DNA from: an uncultured Anaerolineae bacterium
Lineage (GTDB): Bacteria > Chloroflexota > Anaerolineae > Promineifilales > Promineifilaceae
Assembly: GCA_905479495.1 (NCBI GenBank)
Contig: CAJQMR010000016.1
Coordinates: forward strand, 299,101 to 363,100
Length of the DNA: 64,000 bases
Reading direction: 5' to 3'
Shown: positions 7,990 to 16,248 of the stretch, piece after piece
Numbering within the stretch: position 1 is the first letter of the stretch
Layout: each line of letters begins with the position of its first letter
Notes under the pieces: generated by a model
The model's input: the letters and a program-made list of their open reading frames with translations, nothing else
Database searches by the model: none
Told to the model about the DNA's origin: nothing
Position numbers and translations under genes: made by a program

Positions 7990-8776
7990 CAATGGGGGCT
8001 TTGATGGTTGGGTGGGCTTGGTAGTTGACCAGTTCAAAGTCCTCGTAGCGGAAGGCAAACAGGTCGGTGATGTCTGGGTTGAGGCGCATTTGCGGCAGCG
8101 GGAACGGATCGCGGGAAAGCTGCAACTCCGCCTGCTCCAGATGATTGAGGTATAGATGGGCATCACCAAAGGTGTGGACAAAATCGCCCGGTTGGTAACC
8201 CAATACCTGGGCCATCATCATCGTCAGCAGGGCGTAGGAGGCAATGTTGAAGGGCACGCCGAGGAAGATGTCGGCGCTGCGCTGGTAGAGCTGGCAGGAA
8301 AGCTTGCCCTCGGCGACGTAAAATTGGAAGAGGCAGTGGCAGGGCGGCAAAGCCATCTGGTCCACCTCGGCCACGTTCCAGGCAGAGACGATGTGGCGGC
8401 GAGAATCTTGGTTGTGTTTAAGGCTGTGCAGAACGTTACTGATTTGGTCGATGGAACGGCCGTTTCCCCCATCCCACGAGCGCCACTGAGAGCCATACAC
8501 CGGACCCAGCTCCCCATTTTCATCGGCCCACTCGTCCCAAATCGTCACCTTGTTTTCGTGCAGGTAGCGGATGTTGGTCTCGCCGCGCAAAAACCAGAGC
8601 AGCTCGTGAATAATTGAGCGAAAGTGCAGCTTTTTGGTCGTCACCGCCGGGAAGCCATCGGCCAGATTAAAGCGCATCTGGTAGCCAAATACGCTGATGG
8701 TACCCGTGCCGGTACGGTCTTCCTTGCGCACCCCATTGTCCAACACATGCTGCATCAAATCCAAATATTGTTTCAT
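7982..8776 (-). CDS. thyA: Thymidylate synthase
   Basis: A 264-residue cytoplasmic enzyme that methylates dUMP to dTMP using methylene-tetrahydrofolate. The nucleophile lies in P-P-C-H-C-L-F-Q-F-Y, and Y-Q-R-S-A-D-I-F-L-G-V-P-F-N-I and the C-terminal phosphate and folate contacts are present. Length equals the E. coli enzyme. It is first in a thyA-small gene-folA unit on the minus strand. Its C-terminal Arg and stop codon come from a half copy of a dispersed hairpin. A purine-rich GAGAGGGGC stretch lies upstream of the ATG. Presence of ThyA means the flavin-dependent ThyX is not required. Confidence 0.97.
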   Translation of the reverse strand: MKQYLDLMQHVLDNGVRKEDRTGTGTISVFGYQMRFNLADGFPAVTTKKLHFRSIIHELLWFLRGETNIRYLHENKVTIWDEWADENGELGPVYGSQWRSWDGGNGRSIDQISNVLHSLKHNQDSRRHIVSAWNVAEVDQMALPPCHCLFQFYVAEGKLSCQLYQRSADIFLGVPFNIASYALLTMMMAQVLGYQPGDFVHTFGDAHLYLNHLEQAELQLSRDPFPLPQMRLNPDITDLFAFRYEDFELVNYQAHPTIKAPIAR

Positions 8777-8785
8777 GGTGCCCCT

Positions 8786-8886
8786 CTCTCTTAACGCAGA
8801 GACGCGGAGGCGCAGAGAAGAAAAAACAATCTGCGTAATAGTTCGGCTGCGCTCACCACAAGTCTGCGTAATCTGCGGATTCTTTT
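8786..8886. repeat. Composite of GCGCAGAG and TCTGCGTAAT repeat arms upstream of thyA
   Basis: A CGCAGAGACGCGGAGGCGCAGAG piece is followed by two AATCTGCGTAAT pieces and TCTGCGGATT. The same words build the hairpins at 36146-36215, 40017-40122 and 18292-18366. It lies in the divergent region between thyA and the STAND gene. Confidence 0.65.
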
Positions 8887-8952
8887 CTTGGAGCGGGAGT
8901 ATAGCACAGGGGAAACGGCCGTTCCCGTGAAATTCCAGTTTAGAAAAAAGTG

Positions 8953-8982
8953 TTGCGATTTTTTGCCCCCATCACGTACAAT
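8953..8982 (+). promoter_or_regulatory. Promoter of the STAND gene, probably leaderless
   Basis: TTGCGA at 8953-8958, an 18-base spacer and TACAAT at 8977-8982. The ATG at 8991 begins 8 bases after the -10, so the transcript would start at or next to the start codon. No ribosome-binding site is visible. Confidence 0.6.
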
Positions 8983-8990
8983 GCCTGCCA

Positions 8991-11900
8991 ATGAGCGCTG
9001 AAACCCTCAACCAACGCAAATTACGCCAGGCCATCGTAGACGCTTTTAACGAAAGCGAGCTGCAAACCTTGTGTTTTGACCTGAAAATTGATTACGAAAC
9101 ATTGCCACCTGGCAGCAAGCTAGACAAAGCGCGGGAGTTGGTGGCCCGCTGCTTGCGGGAACAGCGCGTTGAAGAGCTGATCTCGCTATGCGAAGCTGCG
9201 CGACCTAAAGTGGCGTGGCGGGCGATGATGGCCACGGCCGTTTCCGACGAATCGCCTCCCTTCATGGGCCTTAAATATTTTGATGCCGCACATGCCGACC
9301 TCTTTTTTGGCCGCGAAACACTCACCGCCGAACTGACCGATCACCTGCAAAGCAGCAATTTCTTGGCCGTTGTCGGTGCCTCCGGCAGCGGAAAATCGTC
9401 ACTGGTGCGCGCTGGTCTGGTGCCCGCGCTGCAAAACGCGCAGCCCGGCCTCAAACTCCACATCTTCACCCCCACCGACCACCCGCTGGAAGCACTGGCC
9501 ACCACGCTGACGCGCCACACCGATTCCGTGGGTGTAACGGCCAAATTTATTGATGCGATGGCCAGCGATCCGCGCAGTTTGCATCTGGCGGCGCGGCGGC
9601 TGGTGCAAGCCAATGAACAACTGCTCCTGGTCATTGACCAGTTTGAAGAGCTGTTTACTCTGTGTCGTTCAGAGACAGAACGATTAGCGTTTGTGGATAA
9701 TTTGGTAACGGCCGTTACCAACCCTGATGGCGATCCCAACAGCCACCCCACCCGCGCCGTCATCGCCCTGCGGGCCGACTTCTACCACCACTGCGCCCAG
9801 TACGACGCCCTGCGCCGCCTGCTGGAAACGCAGCAGCGTTACATCGGCGCGATGAGTCCCACCGAACTTCGCCGGGCCATCGAGCTGCCTGCCCAACAAA
9901 GCGGCCTCACCTTTGAAGACGGTCTGGTCGATTTGCTCCTTCGCGACGTGGGTACCAGCGGCGACCAGCCGCCGGAGCCAGGCACGCTCCCCCTACTCTC
10001 CCATGCCCTGCTGGAAACGTGGCAGCGGCGCGAGGGCAACACGCTCACCTTTAGCGGCTACACGGATGCGGGCGGCGTGCAGGGGGCCATTGCCAAAACG
10101 GCTGAATCCGTCTTCAGCCAAAAACTCACGCCAGAACAACAAATCATCGCCCGCAGCATCTTCCTGCGGCTCACGGAGCTGGGTGAAGGCACGCAAGATA
10201 CCCGCCGTCGTGCCCTCATCAGCGAACTGCTGCCGGCTAATGATGCGCTTGATGAAACCCAAACCGTCCTTAACCTGCTATCGGCGGCCCGATTAGTGAC
10301 CACAGACGAAGACAGCGCCGAAGTGACCCACGAGGCGCTTATCCGCGAATGGCCCACGCTGCGCCGCTGGCTGGACGAGAACCGGGACGGCCTGCGCCTG
10401 CACCGCCACCTCACCGAATCGGCCCAGGAATGGCAGCAGCTCAACCGCGATCCCGGCGAGCTGTATCGCGGCGCTCGGCTGGAGCAGGCCCAGGAATGGG
10501 CTACCCAACACGATGATGAATTGAATGACTTGGAGCGGGAATTCCTGGCGACGAGCCTGGCCATCGAACAGCAAGTGATTGCTGAAGCCCGGGCGCAGCA
10601 GCAGCGGGAGCTGGCCCAGGCTCAAAAATTGGCTACGGCCCAAACCCAGGCGGCCAGCCGAGCTCGTTATTTTAACATCGCCCTGTTTGTCATTTTGCTG
10701 CTGGTCATCGGTGTGGCGTGGGCATTGGTCAATGCTCAAAGCTCACGACAAGATGCTGAATTGGCCGCCGCTGAATCTACTGTGGCTGCGGTAAATGCTC
10801 GGGAAACGGCCGTTGCCGCCGATCAGCTAGCCCTTCAAATAGCGAGTGAAAGCACCACCGCTGCGCTCGCCGCAGCAACAGTCAACGCCCAGGCCACCAG
10901 CGACATTGCCGCCAATGTCACCAGAGAGTTCTTGGCCAATGCAACCGCAACGGCCGTTATCCTCAACCAGGATGAGGATGCCGACGGTTTGTCGCTGGCA
11001 CAAGAGCTAGCGTTGGGCACCGAGCCCACCCTCGCTGACAGCGATTTAGATGGCCTACTAGATGGTGTCGAAGTTCTTCAGGGCACCGACCCTAATTATT
11101 TTGATACTGATGATGATACGCTTCCTGACGGTGAAGATAATGATCCGCTACGGCCGTTCATCTCCGCAGTTGCTCCTCTGACAAACGAAATGATAGACCT
11201 TGATCTGGAGCGAGTTATCGTTTTGGACGATATGTTCCTCGATGATGACAATCGGCTGCCGCTGTACGGCGTCTCAATGTCGCCCGATAACACAAGACTC
11301 GCGGCAGGCAGCTACGCTGACGGAGCAAATACATTCATTTACCTTTGGGGCCTAGATGGCACAATGTTGGAACCATACGATACCGGATCGGAGGCAACTG
11401 TTTGGGACACAGCTTTTTCAACCAATCAAGTTTTTGCTGCATTTGGTCCAGGTGTACAAACATTTTCATTAATCGGTCAAAATGAATCGTGGGAAACAGT
11501 GCCAGGCTCAGTCTATGGCAATAACCTCTATAGTGTAGCCATCTCGCCTGACGGCACCTTTCTTCTGATTGGTGGACAGGCTGTCTGGAGTCTCAAACAG
11601 ATAGTTGGAACTGAAGCAATTCCAGTTGCTGGCGACTCGCAAAACGAAAACACAAATGTGCAAAATTTTGTCTCTTATTTTTCGTATGACGGCCGTTTCT
11701 TTGGCCGCATTCGTGATGATGGGTCTGTCTTCTTAGGGGAAACGTTTGAGCGGACGTTTGGACGGCCGTTTAATAAAAGCGCCGACGGTGCCTACGACAT
11801 GGGCATTACGTCCGATGGCAATATTTTAATGGTGGGATATGAAAACGGCCGTGTCGAACTGTACGACTACAGTGACGGAAGAGGCGGGCCCCCGCTAATT

Positions 11901-12152
11901 TACGGGCTGGAAGCCCATCCCAGCAATACCCACACCGTCTTCTCGCCAGACGACACCCTCCTGGCCACCAGCAGCCCGGAAGATGGCATCGTGCGGCTGT
12001 GGCGCGTGGCCGATGGCGAAATGCTGCAAGAACTAGATGCCGAAGCCGATGGCGTCACCTCCTTGATTTTTTCTCAAGACGGCCATTACCTGCTCTTCGG
12101 CACCACCGCTGGCGAAATTCACGTCTACGGCATGCCAGAAGTTGAGCGATAG
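8991..12152 (+). CDS. EAD-nSTAND1 NTPase with TM helix, TSP3 repeats and beta-propeller
   Basis: A 1053-residue multidomain protein. Residues about 8-75 resemble effector-associated domains (L-R-Q-A-I-V-D-A-F-N..., C-F-D-L-x-I-D-Y-E-x-L-P, K-A-R-E-L-V). Residues about 92-550 are an nSTAND1-type ATPase with Walker A V-V-G-A-S-G-S-G-K-S-S near 127-137, Walker B L-L-L-V-I-D-Q-F-E-E near 210, and a winged-helix part. A coiled stretch leads to one transmembrane helix at about 560-582. Beyond it are an Ala/Thr-rich stalk, calcium-type D-x-D-x-D-G repeats (about 661-723, thrombospondin type 3) and WD40-like propeller blades (about 750-1050). STAND proteins are signal-gated switches in immunity or signalling; here the sensor would be outside the cell. 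Partner proteins sharing the EAD are not in the window. Eight or so palindrome copies occur. Confidence 0.85.
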   Translation: MSAETLNQRKLRQAIVDAFNESELQTLCFDLKIDYETLPPGSKLDKARELVARCLREQRVEELISLCEAARPKVAWRAMMATAVSDESPPFMGLKYFDAAHADLFFGRETLTAELTDHLQSSNFLAVVGASGSGKSSLVRAGLVPALQNAQPGLKLHIFTPTDHPLEALATTLTRHTDSVGVTAKFIDAMASDPRSLHLAARRLVQANEQLLLVIDQFEELFTLCRSETERLAFVDNLVTAVTNPDGDPNSHPTRAVIALRADFYHHCAQYDALRRLLETQQRYIGAMSPTELRRAIELPAQQSGLTFEDGLVDLLLRDVGTSGDQPPEPGTLPLLSHALLETWQRREGNTLTFSGYTDAGGVQGAIAKTAESVFSQKLTPEQQIIARSIFLRLTELGEGTQDTRRRALISELLPANDALDETQTVLNLLSAARLVTTDEDSAEVTHEALIREWPTLRRWLDENRDGLRLHRHLTESAQEWQQLNRDPGELYRGARLEQAQEWATQHDDELNDLEREFLATSLAIEQQVIAEARAQQQRELAQAQKLATAQTQAASRARYFNIALFVILLLVIGVAWALVNAQSSRQDAELAAAESTVAAVNARETAVAADQLALQIASESTTAALAAATVNAQATSDIAANVTREFLANATATAVILNQDEDADGLSLAQELALGTEPTLADSDLDGLLDGVEVLQGTDPNYFDTDDDTLPDGEDNDPLRPFISAVAPLTNEMIDLDLERVIVLDDMFLDDDNRLPLYGVSMSPDNTRLAAGSYADGANTFIYLWGLDGTMLEPYDTGSEATVWDTAFSTNQVFAAFGPGVQTFSLIGQNESWETVPGSVYGNNLYSVAISPDGTFLLIGGQAVWSLKQIVGTEAIPVAGDSQNENTNVQNFVSYFSYDGRFFGRIRDDGSVFLGETFERTFGRPFNKSADGAYDMGITSDGNILMVGYENGRVELYDYSDGRGGPPLIYGLEAHPSNTHTVFSPDDTLLATSSPEDGIVRLWRVADGEMLQELDAEADGVTSLIFSQDGHYLLFGTTAGEIHVYGMPEVER

Positions 12153-12161
12153 ATATCGCTT

Positions 12162-12232
12162 GTGTCATGCCCGCGTAGGCGGGCATCCACCTAGCTGGCA
12201 CAAATGGATACCTGCCTTCGCAGGTATGACAC
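12162..12232. repeat. Compound hairpin GTGTCAT...ATGACAC
   Basis: Outer arms GTGTCAT and ATGACAC enclose two smaller hairpins, GCCCGCGTAGGCGGGC and ACCTGCCTTCGCAGGT. The same design occurs at 50239-50310. It follows the STAND gene and could end its transcript. Confidence 0.75.
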
Positions 12233-12263
12233 TCAAAATTTAGGGTAAACCCAATTAGTTGGT

Positions 12264-12269
12264 TACAAT
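12264..12269 (+). promoter_or_regulatory. -10 box placed for a leaderless sufE-like transcript
   Basis: TACAAT ends 7 bases before the ATG at 12277, and no Shine-Dalgarno sequence is present. The -35 region is weak. Confidence 0.45.
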
Positions 12270-12276
12270 AGAAAGT

Positions 12277-12705
12277 ATGAGTGATTTACCAGAAAAACTA
12301 GAAGAGATTGTTGAAGATTTTAGCCTGTGCGTCGGGCGCGAAAAGCTGGAATACTTGCTGGAGTTTGCTGAAAAGCTGCCGCGAGTGCCGGATCATATCG
12401 ACACCAGCGAGACCAACAAAGACGAGGTGCATGAGTGCATGTCGCCCGTTTTCATCTACCCAGAGTGGCAAGATGGCAAAATCTTTTACCACTTTGACAT
12501 CCCCCAGGAAGCCCCCACGGTACGCGGCTACGCCTCCGTGCTACAAGAGGGCATCGGCTGGACCACCCCAGAAGATATTGAAAAAATCCCGCTGGAATTT
12601 TATTTAGGGATGGGGTTACAGCAGGTGCTTACGGGACAGCGACTGAACGGGATTACGGCCGTTTTGGCCCACATGAAGCACCTAGCTGCTGACGGTAATC
12701 CGTAA
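12277..12705 (+). CDS. SufE-like cysteine desulfuration (sulfur acceptor) protein
   Basis: A 142-residue cytoplasmic protein of the SufE/CsdE family, which takes persulfide sulfur from a cysteine desulfurase for Fe-S assembly. The acceptor cysteine lies in H-E-C-M-S-P-V near residue 50. R-G-Y-A-S-V-L, G-W-T-T-P-E-D-I and the C-terminal L-N-G-I-T-A-V-L-A-H-M fit the family fold. An upstream TTG at 12259 is in frame, but ATG 12277 fits the -10 box seven bases before it. The last codons and TAA stop (D-G-N-P-stop) come from the inverted repeat 12693-12756. No SufS or SufBCD genes are nearby. Confidence 0.85.
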   Translation: MSDLPEKLEEIVEDFSLCVGREKLEYLLEFAEKLPRVPDHIDTSETNKDEVHECMSPVFIYPEWQDGKIFYHFDIPQEAPTVRGYASVLQEGIGWTTPEDIEKIPLEFYLGMGLQQVLTGQRLNGITAVLAHMKHLAADGNP

Positions 12706-12756
12706 ACGGCTAACGGTAACCGGTAAAATATGGTTTACCGATTACCGAATCACCGA
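12693..12756. repeat. CGGTAATC-type inverted repeat between two converging genes
   Basis: Left arm CGGTAATCCGTAAACGG..., right arm TTTACCGATTACCGAATCACCG, loop ATATGG. It supplies the TAA of the sufE-like gene on one side and the TGA of the LiaF-like gene on the other. It belongs to the family at 2586-2646 and 41265-41353. Confidence 0.8.
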
Positions 12757-13793
12757 CCCGTTCGCTGTTCTAGCGAAATCGCCCCAGAGCCGCCGTCGAT
12801 GATAAGGAGGATGCTGTTGGCCCCGTCTGCATTGTAGTTGGGCGTTTCCCAGATGCCATCACCATCGTCACCAGAGATTTGTTCAAAGCGATCATCTAGC
12901 GAAACGCGGCCAGAGCCACTATCCAGTTCGACACGGGCCTCCATGTTGGGAGGCAAAAAGAGATTAATCGCGCCAGAACCGGCATCCAACTCTAGTTCAT
13001 GACGGCCGTTTTGCGGCAGTGTCATCACCAATTTACCCGAGCCACCATCAAGACGAATGTCATAATCCCCGCCCGGCATCTGCAAATTCGTGGCCCCAGA
13101 GCCAACATCAACATATAAGTCGCTTAACAGCAAACTACCCAGCGCCAGATCTGTTTGACCTGAGCCTACATCCACAGTTAAGTCTAATGGGACGGTGCGG
13201 CTCAGCCCAATTTGCCAGGGCGGCTGCTGCTCGTTTGTTATCCAGCTCCCCCACCAAAAATTAGAGTTGTTTTCACTCAGTGAGATGATCGCCTCTGAAC
13301 CTTGGATTCGTTGACGCAAGTCAAGATCGCCTGCCAGGCTAAGCGTGCCTTCCAGCACGTTCTGGCTGCTGTCCGCCCCGGTGATTTCCGCGCCTAAGCT
13401 GCCTAAATCCAGGGAAACAACGGCAGTATCGACATCATCTGCACTCACCGCTACAGTCTCCTGCCGGTACTCCACCGAGTTTTGCAGATTAAAACGAGAC
13501 AAAAAAGGCAGCTCCACACCAAAGAGCAAAACCGCGCCAAACACAGCAATGGCTGTTAACCCGACCAAGCCGCTCAGTGCCGTGCCAAACGGCCGTCTCA
13601 CCTGCTGCACAATAATATTAATGCCGATAAAAATAAGCAGTAATGGCCATAGCTGGAGCGCCACAGCCCAATTCAGATCAGACACAATCCCCATGTTGCG
13701 CAGCAAAAAATAAACCCCTAAACCAATCAGAAAAATCGGGCCGAAAAGGGAACGGCCGTTTTTTTGCCGTCTATTTTCATGTAAATCATCCAT
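12750..13793 (-). CDS. LiaF-like membrane protein with repeated D-x-G-S-G strands
   Basis: A 347-residue protein that I start at 13793, where a perfect GGAGG lies nine bases upstream; the frame is open further but without a good start. About four hydrophobic segments in residues 18-110 resemble the DUF5668/LiaI-LiaF membrane module. The C-terminal part carries at least six spaced copies of [VIL]-D-x-G-S-G-x-x-x-L (for example V-D-V-G-S-G-Q-T-D-L, L-D-A-G-S-G-A-I-N-L), about 20-25 residues apart, as in the beta-helical DUF4097/LiaF C-terminal domains. LiaF proteins modulate envelope-stress kinases in Gram-positives, but no kinase is adjacent, so the role here is open. Its TGA stop lies in an inverted repeat. 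Confidence 0.75.
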   Translation of the reverse strand: MDDLHENRRQKNGRSLFGPIFLIGLGVYFLLRNMGIVSDLNWAVALQLWPLLLIFIGINIIVQQVRRPFGTALSGLVGLTAIAVFGAVLLFGVELPFLSRFNLQNSVEYRQETVAVSADDVDTAVVSLDLGSLGAEITGADSSQNVLEGTLSLAGDLDLRQRIQGSEAIISLSENNSNFWWGSWITNEQQPPWQIGLSRTVPLDLTVDVGSGQTDLALGSLLLSDLYVDVGSGATNLQMPGGDYDIRLDGGSGKLVMTLPQNGRHELELDAGSGAINLFLPPNMEARVELDSGSGRVSLDDRFEQISGDDGDGIWETPNYNADGANSILLIIDGGSGAISLEQRTGR

Positions 13794-13879
13794 TCGCAAA
13801 ACCTCCAAATGACAAAAATCAGGCGTTGTACAGTCATTAATCACCCAGTACGCAGTAGAGAAACGGCCGTTGCACCGTT

Positions 13880-13908
13880 TTGACAACTGCCCTCTTTTCC
13901 AATAAAAT
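13880..13908 (+). promoter_or_regulatory. Strong promoter upstream of the EF-G-like gene
   Basis: Perfect TTGACA at 13880-13885, a 17-base spacer and TAAAAT at 13903-13908. It gives an untranslated leader of about 195 bases before the ATG at 14111. I see no clear riboswitch or reading frame in that leader. Confidence 0.7.
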
Positions 13909-14110
13909 CAGCGCCGTTCCCAAGAACCAAAATCGAGAAAGGAACCACTCATTTGATTTCCCCGATCAGGTGGCGGTCACCAAAACATTATTGATACGCT
14001 TGAAGCACACCAACAATCCCCAACAATGTACTCACTCAACGACCTACCCGCCTGCCTAAAAATATCTATAAATGATACCATTTCCAAAATTTCCAAGAGG
14101 TTTTTAACGA

Positions 14111-16177
14111 ATGAAAGAGTATAAAACTGGTCAAATTCGTAATTTAGCACTCATTTCGCACAACGGCGCAGGGAAAACAACCCTCGTCGAGCGATTGCTA
14201 TTCAACACCGGTGTCACCACCCGCATGGGCGATGTGCAAAGTGGTACGGCCGCAATGGATTTCGAAGAAGAAGAAATAAAACGCAATAGCTCCATCGCCA
14301 CCGCCCTGGCTCCTATTGAATGGAAAGATTGCAAAATCAACCTGATGGACACGCCTGGCTACGCCGATTTTATCGGTGAAGTGAACGCCGCATTGGCCGT
14401 CGCTGAAGGTACAGTCGTTTTGGTAGAAGCAGTGTCTGGCGTTGAAGTGGGCACCGAAATTGTCTGGCACGCTGCCGAACAGCGCAACCTGCCCCGCATT
14501 GTTGTCATCAACAAGATGGACCGAGACAACGTTCGGGCGGCACGCGCCTACAAAAGCGTTGAAGACAACCTGAATGGCAACTTCATCCCACTCCAGCTAC
14601 CCATTGGCGAAGGCCCCGACTTCAAAGGGGTTGTCGATCTGCTTTCGATGGAAGCGCGTCTGGGAGACAATGATGAGCGCGGACCTATTCCTGATGATAT
14701 GGTTGACGCGGCGGAAGAAGCCCATCTGGCCATCGTAGAAGCTGCGGCTGAAGGCGATGATGCCCTGATGGAAAAATATTTTGAGAACGATGGTCTGCCG
14801 GACGAAGATATTGTCCAGGGCCTGAAGCTGGCCATGAAGCAAGGCACCGCCATCCCGGTGCTGTATAGTGCGCCACAGGCAGGTATTGCCGTAGTACCGC
14901 TCATGAACGCTATGGTGCGTCTCTTCCCTGCCCCCAATGAAGGCGAAAACTTCACAGCAACCAACGCCAGCGGCGAAGAAGAAACACACAAGGTCGATGA
15001 CAGCTCTCCATTGGCAGCGTTCATCTTCAAAACACGCGAAGATCCGTACGGCAAGATGAGCTACATTCGCGTTTATGGCGGCACGTTGGAATCAGACAGC
15101 CGCATTTGGGATGCCAATCTGGATACAGAAGTCCGCGTTGGTACCTTGCAAATTTTGACGGGTAAAGAGCAATCGCCCATTGCCAAATTACACAGTGGCG
15201 ATATTGGCATTGTTGTCAAACTGGGTGATGCTCACACAAACGACACTTTATGTGACCGGGGACACCAGCTCACGTTCCCACCCATTGCCCAACCAAATCC
15301 CATTGCCCAGGTTGCTATCCACCCCGTCGCCCAATCTGACGTGGCTAAGCTTAGCCAGGCTCTCACCCGGCTGGTTACCGAAGATCCAACCCTGGAATGG
15401 CACACAGAAACCGCCACCCACGAGACCATCTTATCCGGCATGGGGCCAACTCATTTGGACATTGCTGTACAAAAAGCAGAATCTAAATTTGGGGTGCATT
15501 TCACCACAACGGTTCCTAAAGTTCCTTATCGGGAAACGATCACCCAGACAAACTCCGCCGAATACACGCACAAAAAGCAGTCTGGTGGTGCCGGGCAGTA
15601 CGCTCGCGTCTTCCTGCGCGTTGAATCGCTGGATGATGATGCTGAATTTGAATTTGGGTCCGAGATTTTTGGCGGTGCCATTTCCGCGCCATTTGTGGCT
15701 GCTACGGAAAAAGGGTGTCGGCAGGCGCTGGAATCTGGCCCGGTGGCTGGTTTTCCAGTTGTAGGTGTGAAAGCAATTGTGTACGACGGAAAAGAACATC
15801 CAGTAGACTCTAAGGAAATTGCTTTCCAAACGGCCGGACGTGAAGGGTTTAAGCAGGCGATGCTAGGCGCAGGCCCAGTGCTGCTGGAACCAATTTATGA
15901 AGTTTCGGTTACGGTACCGTCGGACAACATGGGCGATATTTTGGGTGACATGAATACCCGCCGCGCCCGTGTTCTGGGGATGGACCAGGAAGGCACCAAA
16001 AGCATTGTCAAAGCGGAAGTGCCGCTGGCCGAAATGTTATCCTACACGGCCGATTTACGCTCGATGACCCAGGGACGTGGTGTATTTTCTATGAAATACT
16101 TGCATTACGGCCGTGTGCCCAACCACCTCCAAGCTGACGTTATTGCCAAAGCCAAAGCGGCCGAGGAAGAAAGCTAG
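14111..16177 (+). CDS. EF-G-2-like translation GTPase lacking the catalytic histidine
   Basis: A 688-residue cytoplasmic GTPase of the elongation factor G family. G1 is S-H-N-G-A-G-K-T-T at residues 16-24, G4 is N-K-M-D near 134, and domains II to V follow with normal length (P-Y-R-E-T, G-G-A-G-Q-Y). G3 reads D-T-P-G-Y-A-D-F at 80-87: the histidine that activates water in EF-G (D-T-P-G-H-V-D-F) is a tyrosine. That substitution and the G1 loop match the EF-G-2 or EF-G-like paralogues, whose role in translocation is unclear, so this is probably not the housekeeping fusA. AAGAGG lies before the ATG. Only one ACGGCCGT occurs in 2 kb, and a Rho-independent terminator follows. Confidence 0.88.
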   Translation: MKEYKTGQIRNLALISHNGAGKTTLVERLLFNTGVTTRMGDVQSGTAAMDFEEEEIKRNSSIATALAPIEWKDCKINLMDTPGYADFIGEVNAALAVAEGTVVLVEAVSGVEVGTEIVWHAAEQRNLPRIVVINKMDRDNVRAARAYKSVEDNLNGNFIPLQLPIGEGPDFKGVVDLLSMEARLGDNDERGPIPDDMVDAAEEAHLAIVEAAAEGDDALMEKYFENDGLPDEDIVQGLKLAMKQGTAIPVLYSAPQAGIAVVPLMNAMVRLFPAPNEGENFTATNASGEEETHKVDDSSPLAAFIFKTREDPYGKMSYIRVYGGTLESDSRIWDANLDTEVRVGTLQILTGKEQSPIAKLHSGDIGIVVKLGDAHTNDTLCDRGHQLTFPPIAQPNPIAQVAIHPVAQSDVAKLSQALTRLVTEDPTLEWHTETATHETILSGMGPTHLDIAVQKAESKFGVHFTTTVPKVPYRETITQTNSAEYTHKKQSGGAGQYARVFLRVESLDDDAEFEFGSEIFGGAISAPFVAATEKGCRQALESGPVAGFPVVGVKAIVYDGKEHPVDSKEIAFQTAGREGFKQAMLGAGPVLLEPIYEVSVTVPSDNMGDILGDMNTRRARVLGMDQEGTKSIVKAEVPLAEMLSYTADLRSMTQGRGVFSMKYLHYGRVPNHLQADVIAKAKAAEEES

Positions 16178-16215
16178 ATTTGATTATCGGCTATTAGTAA
16201 TCGGTAAATAGTGAA

Positions 16216-16247
16216 AGGGCGACTCGTGAGCGGGTCGCCCTTTTTTG
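16216..16247 (+). terminator. Rho-independent terminator after the EF-G-like gene
   Basis: AGGGCGACtcgtgagcggGTCGCCC followed by TTTTTTG. It lies between this gene and the converging hydantoinase gene. Confidence 0.9.
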
Positions 16248-16248
16248 T

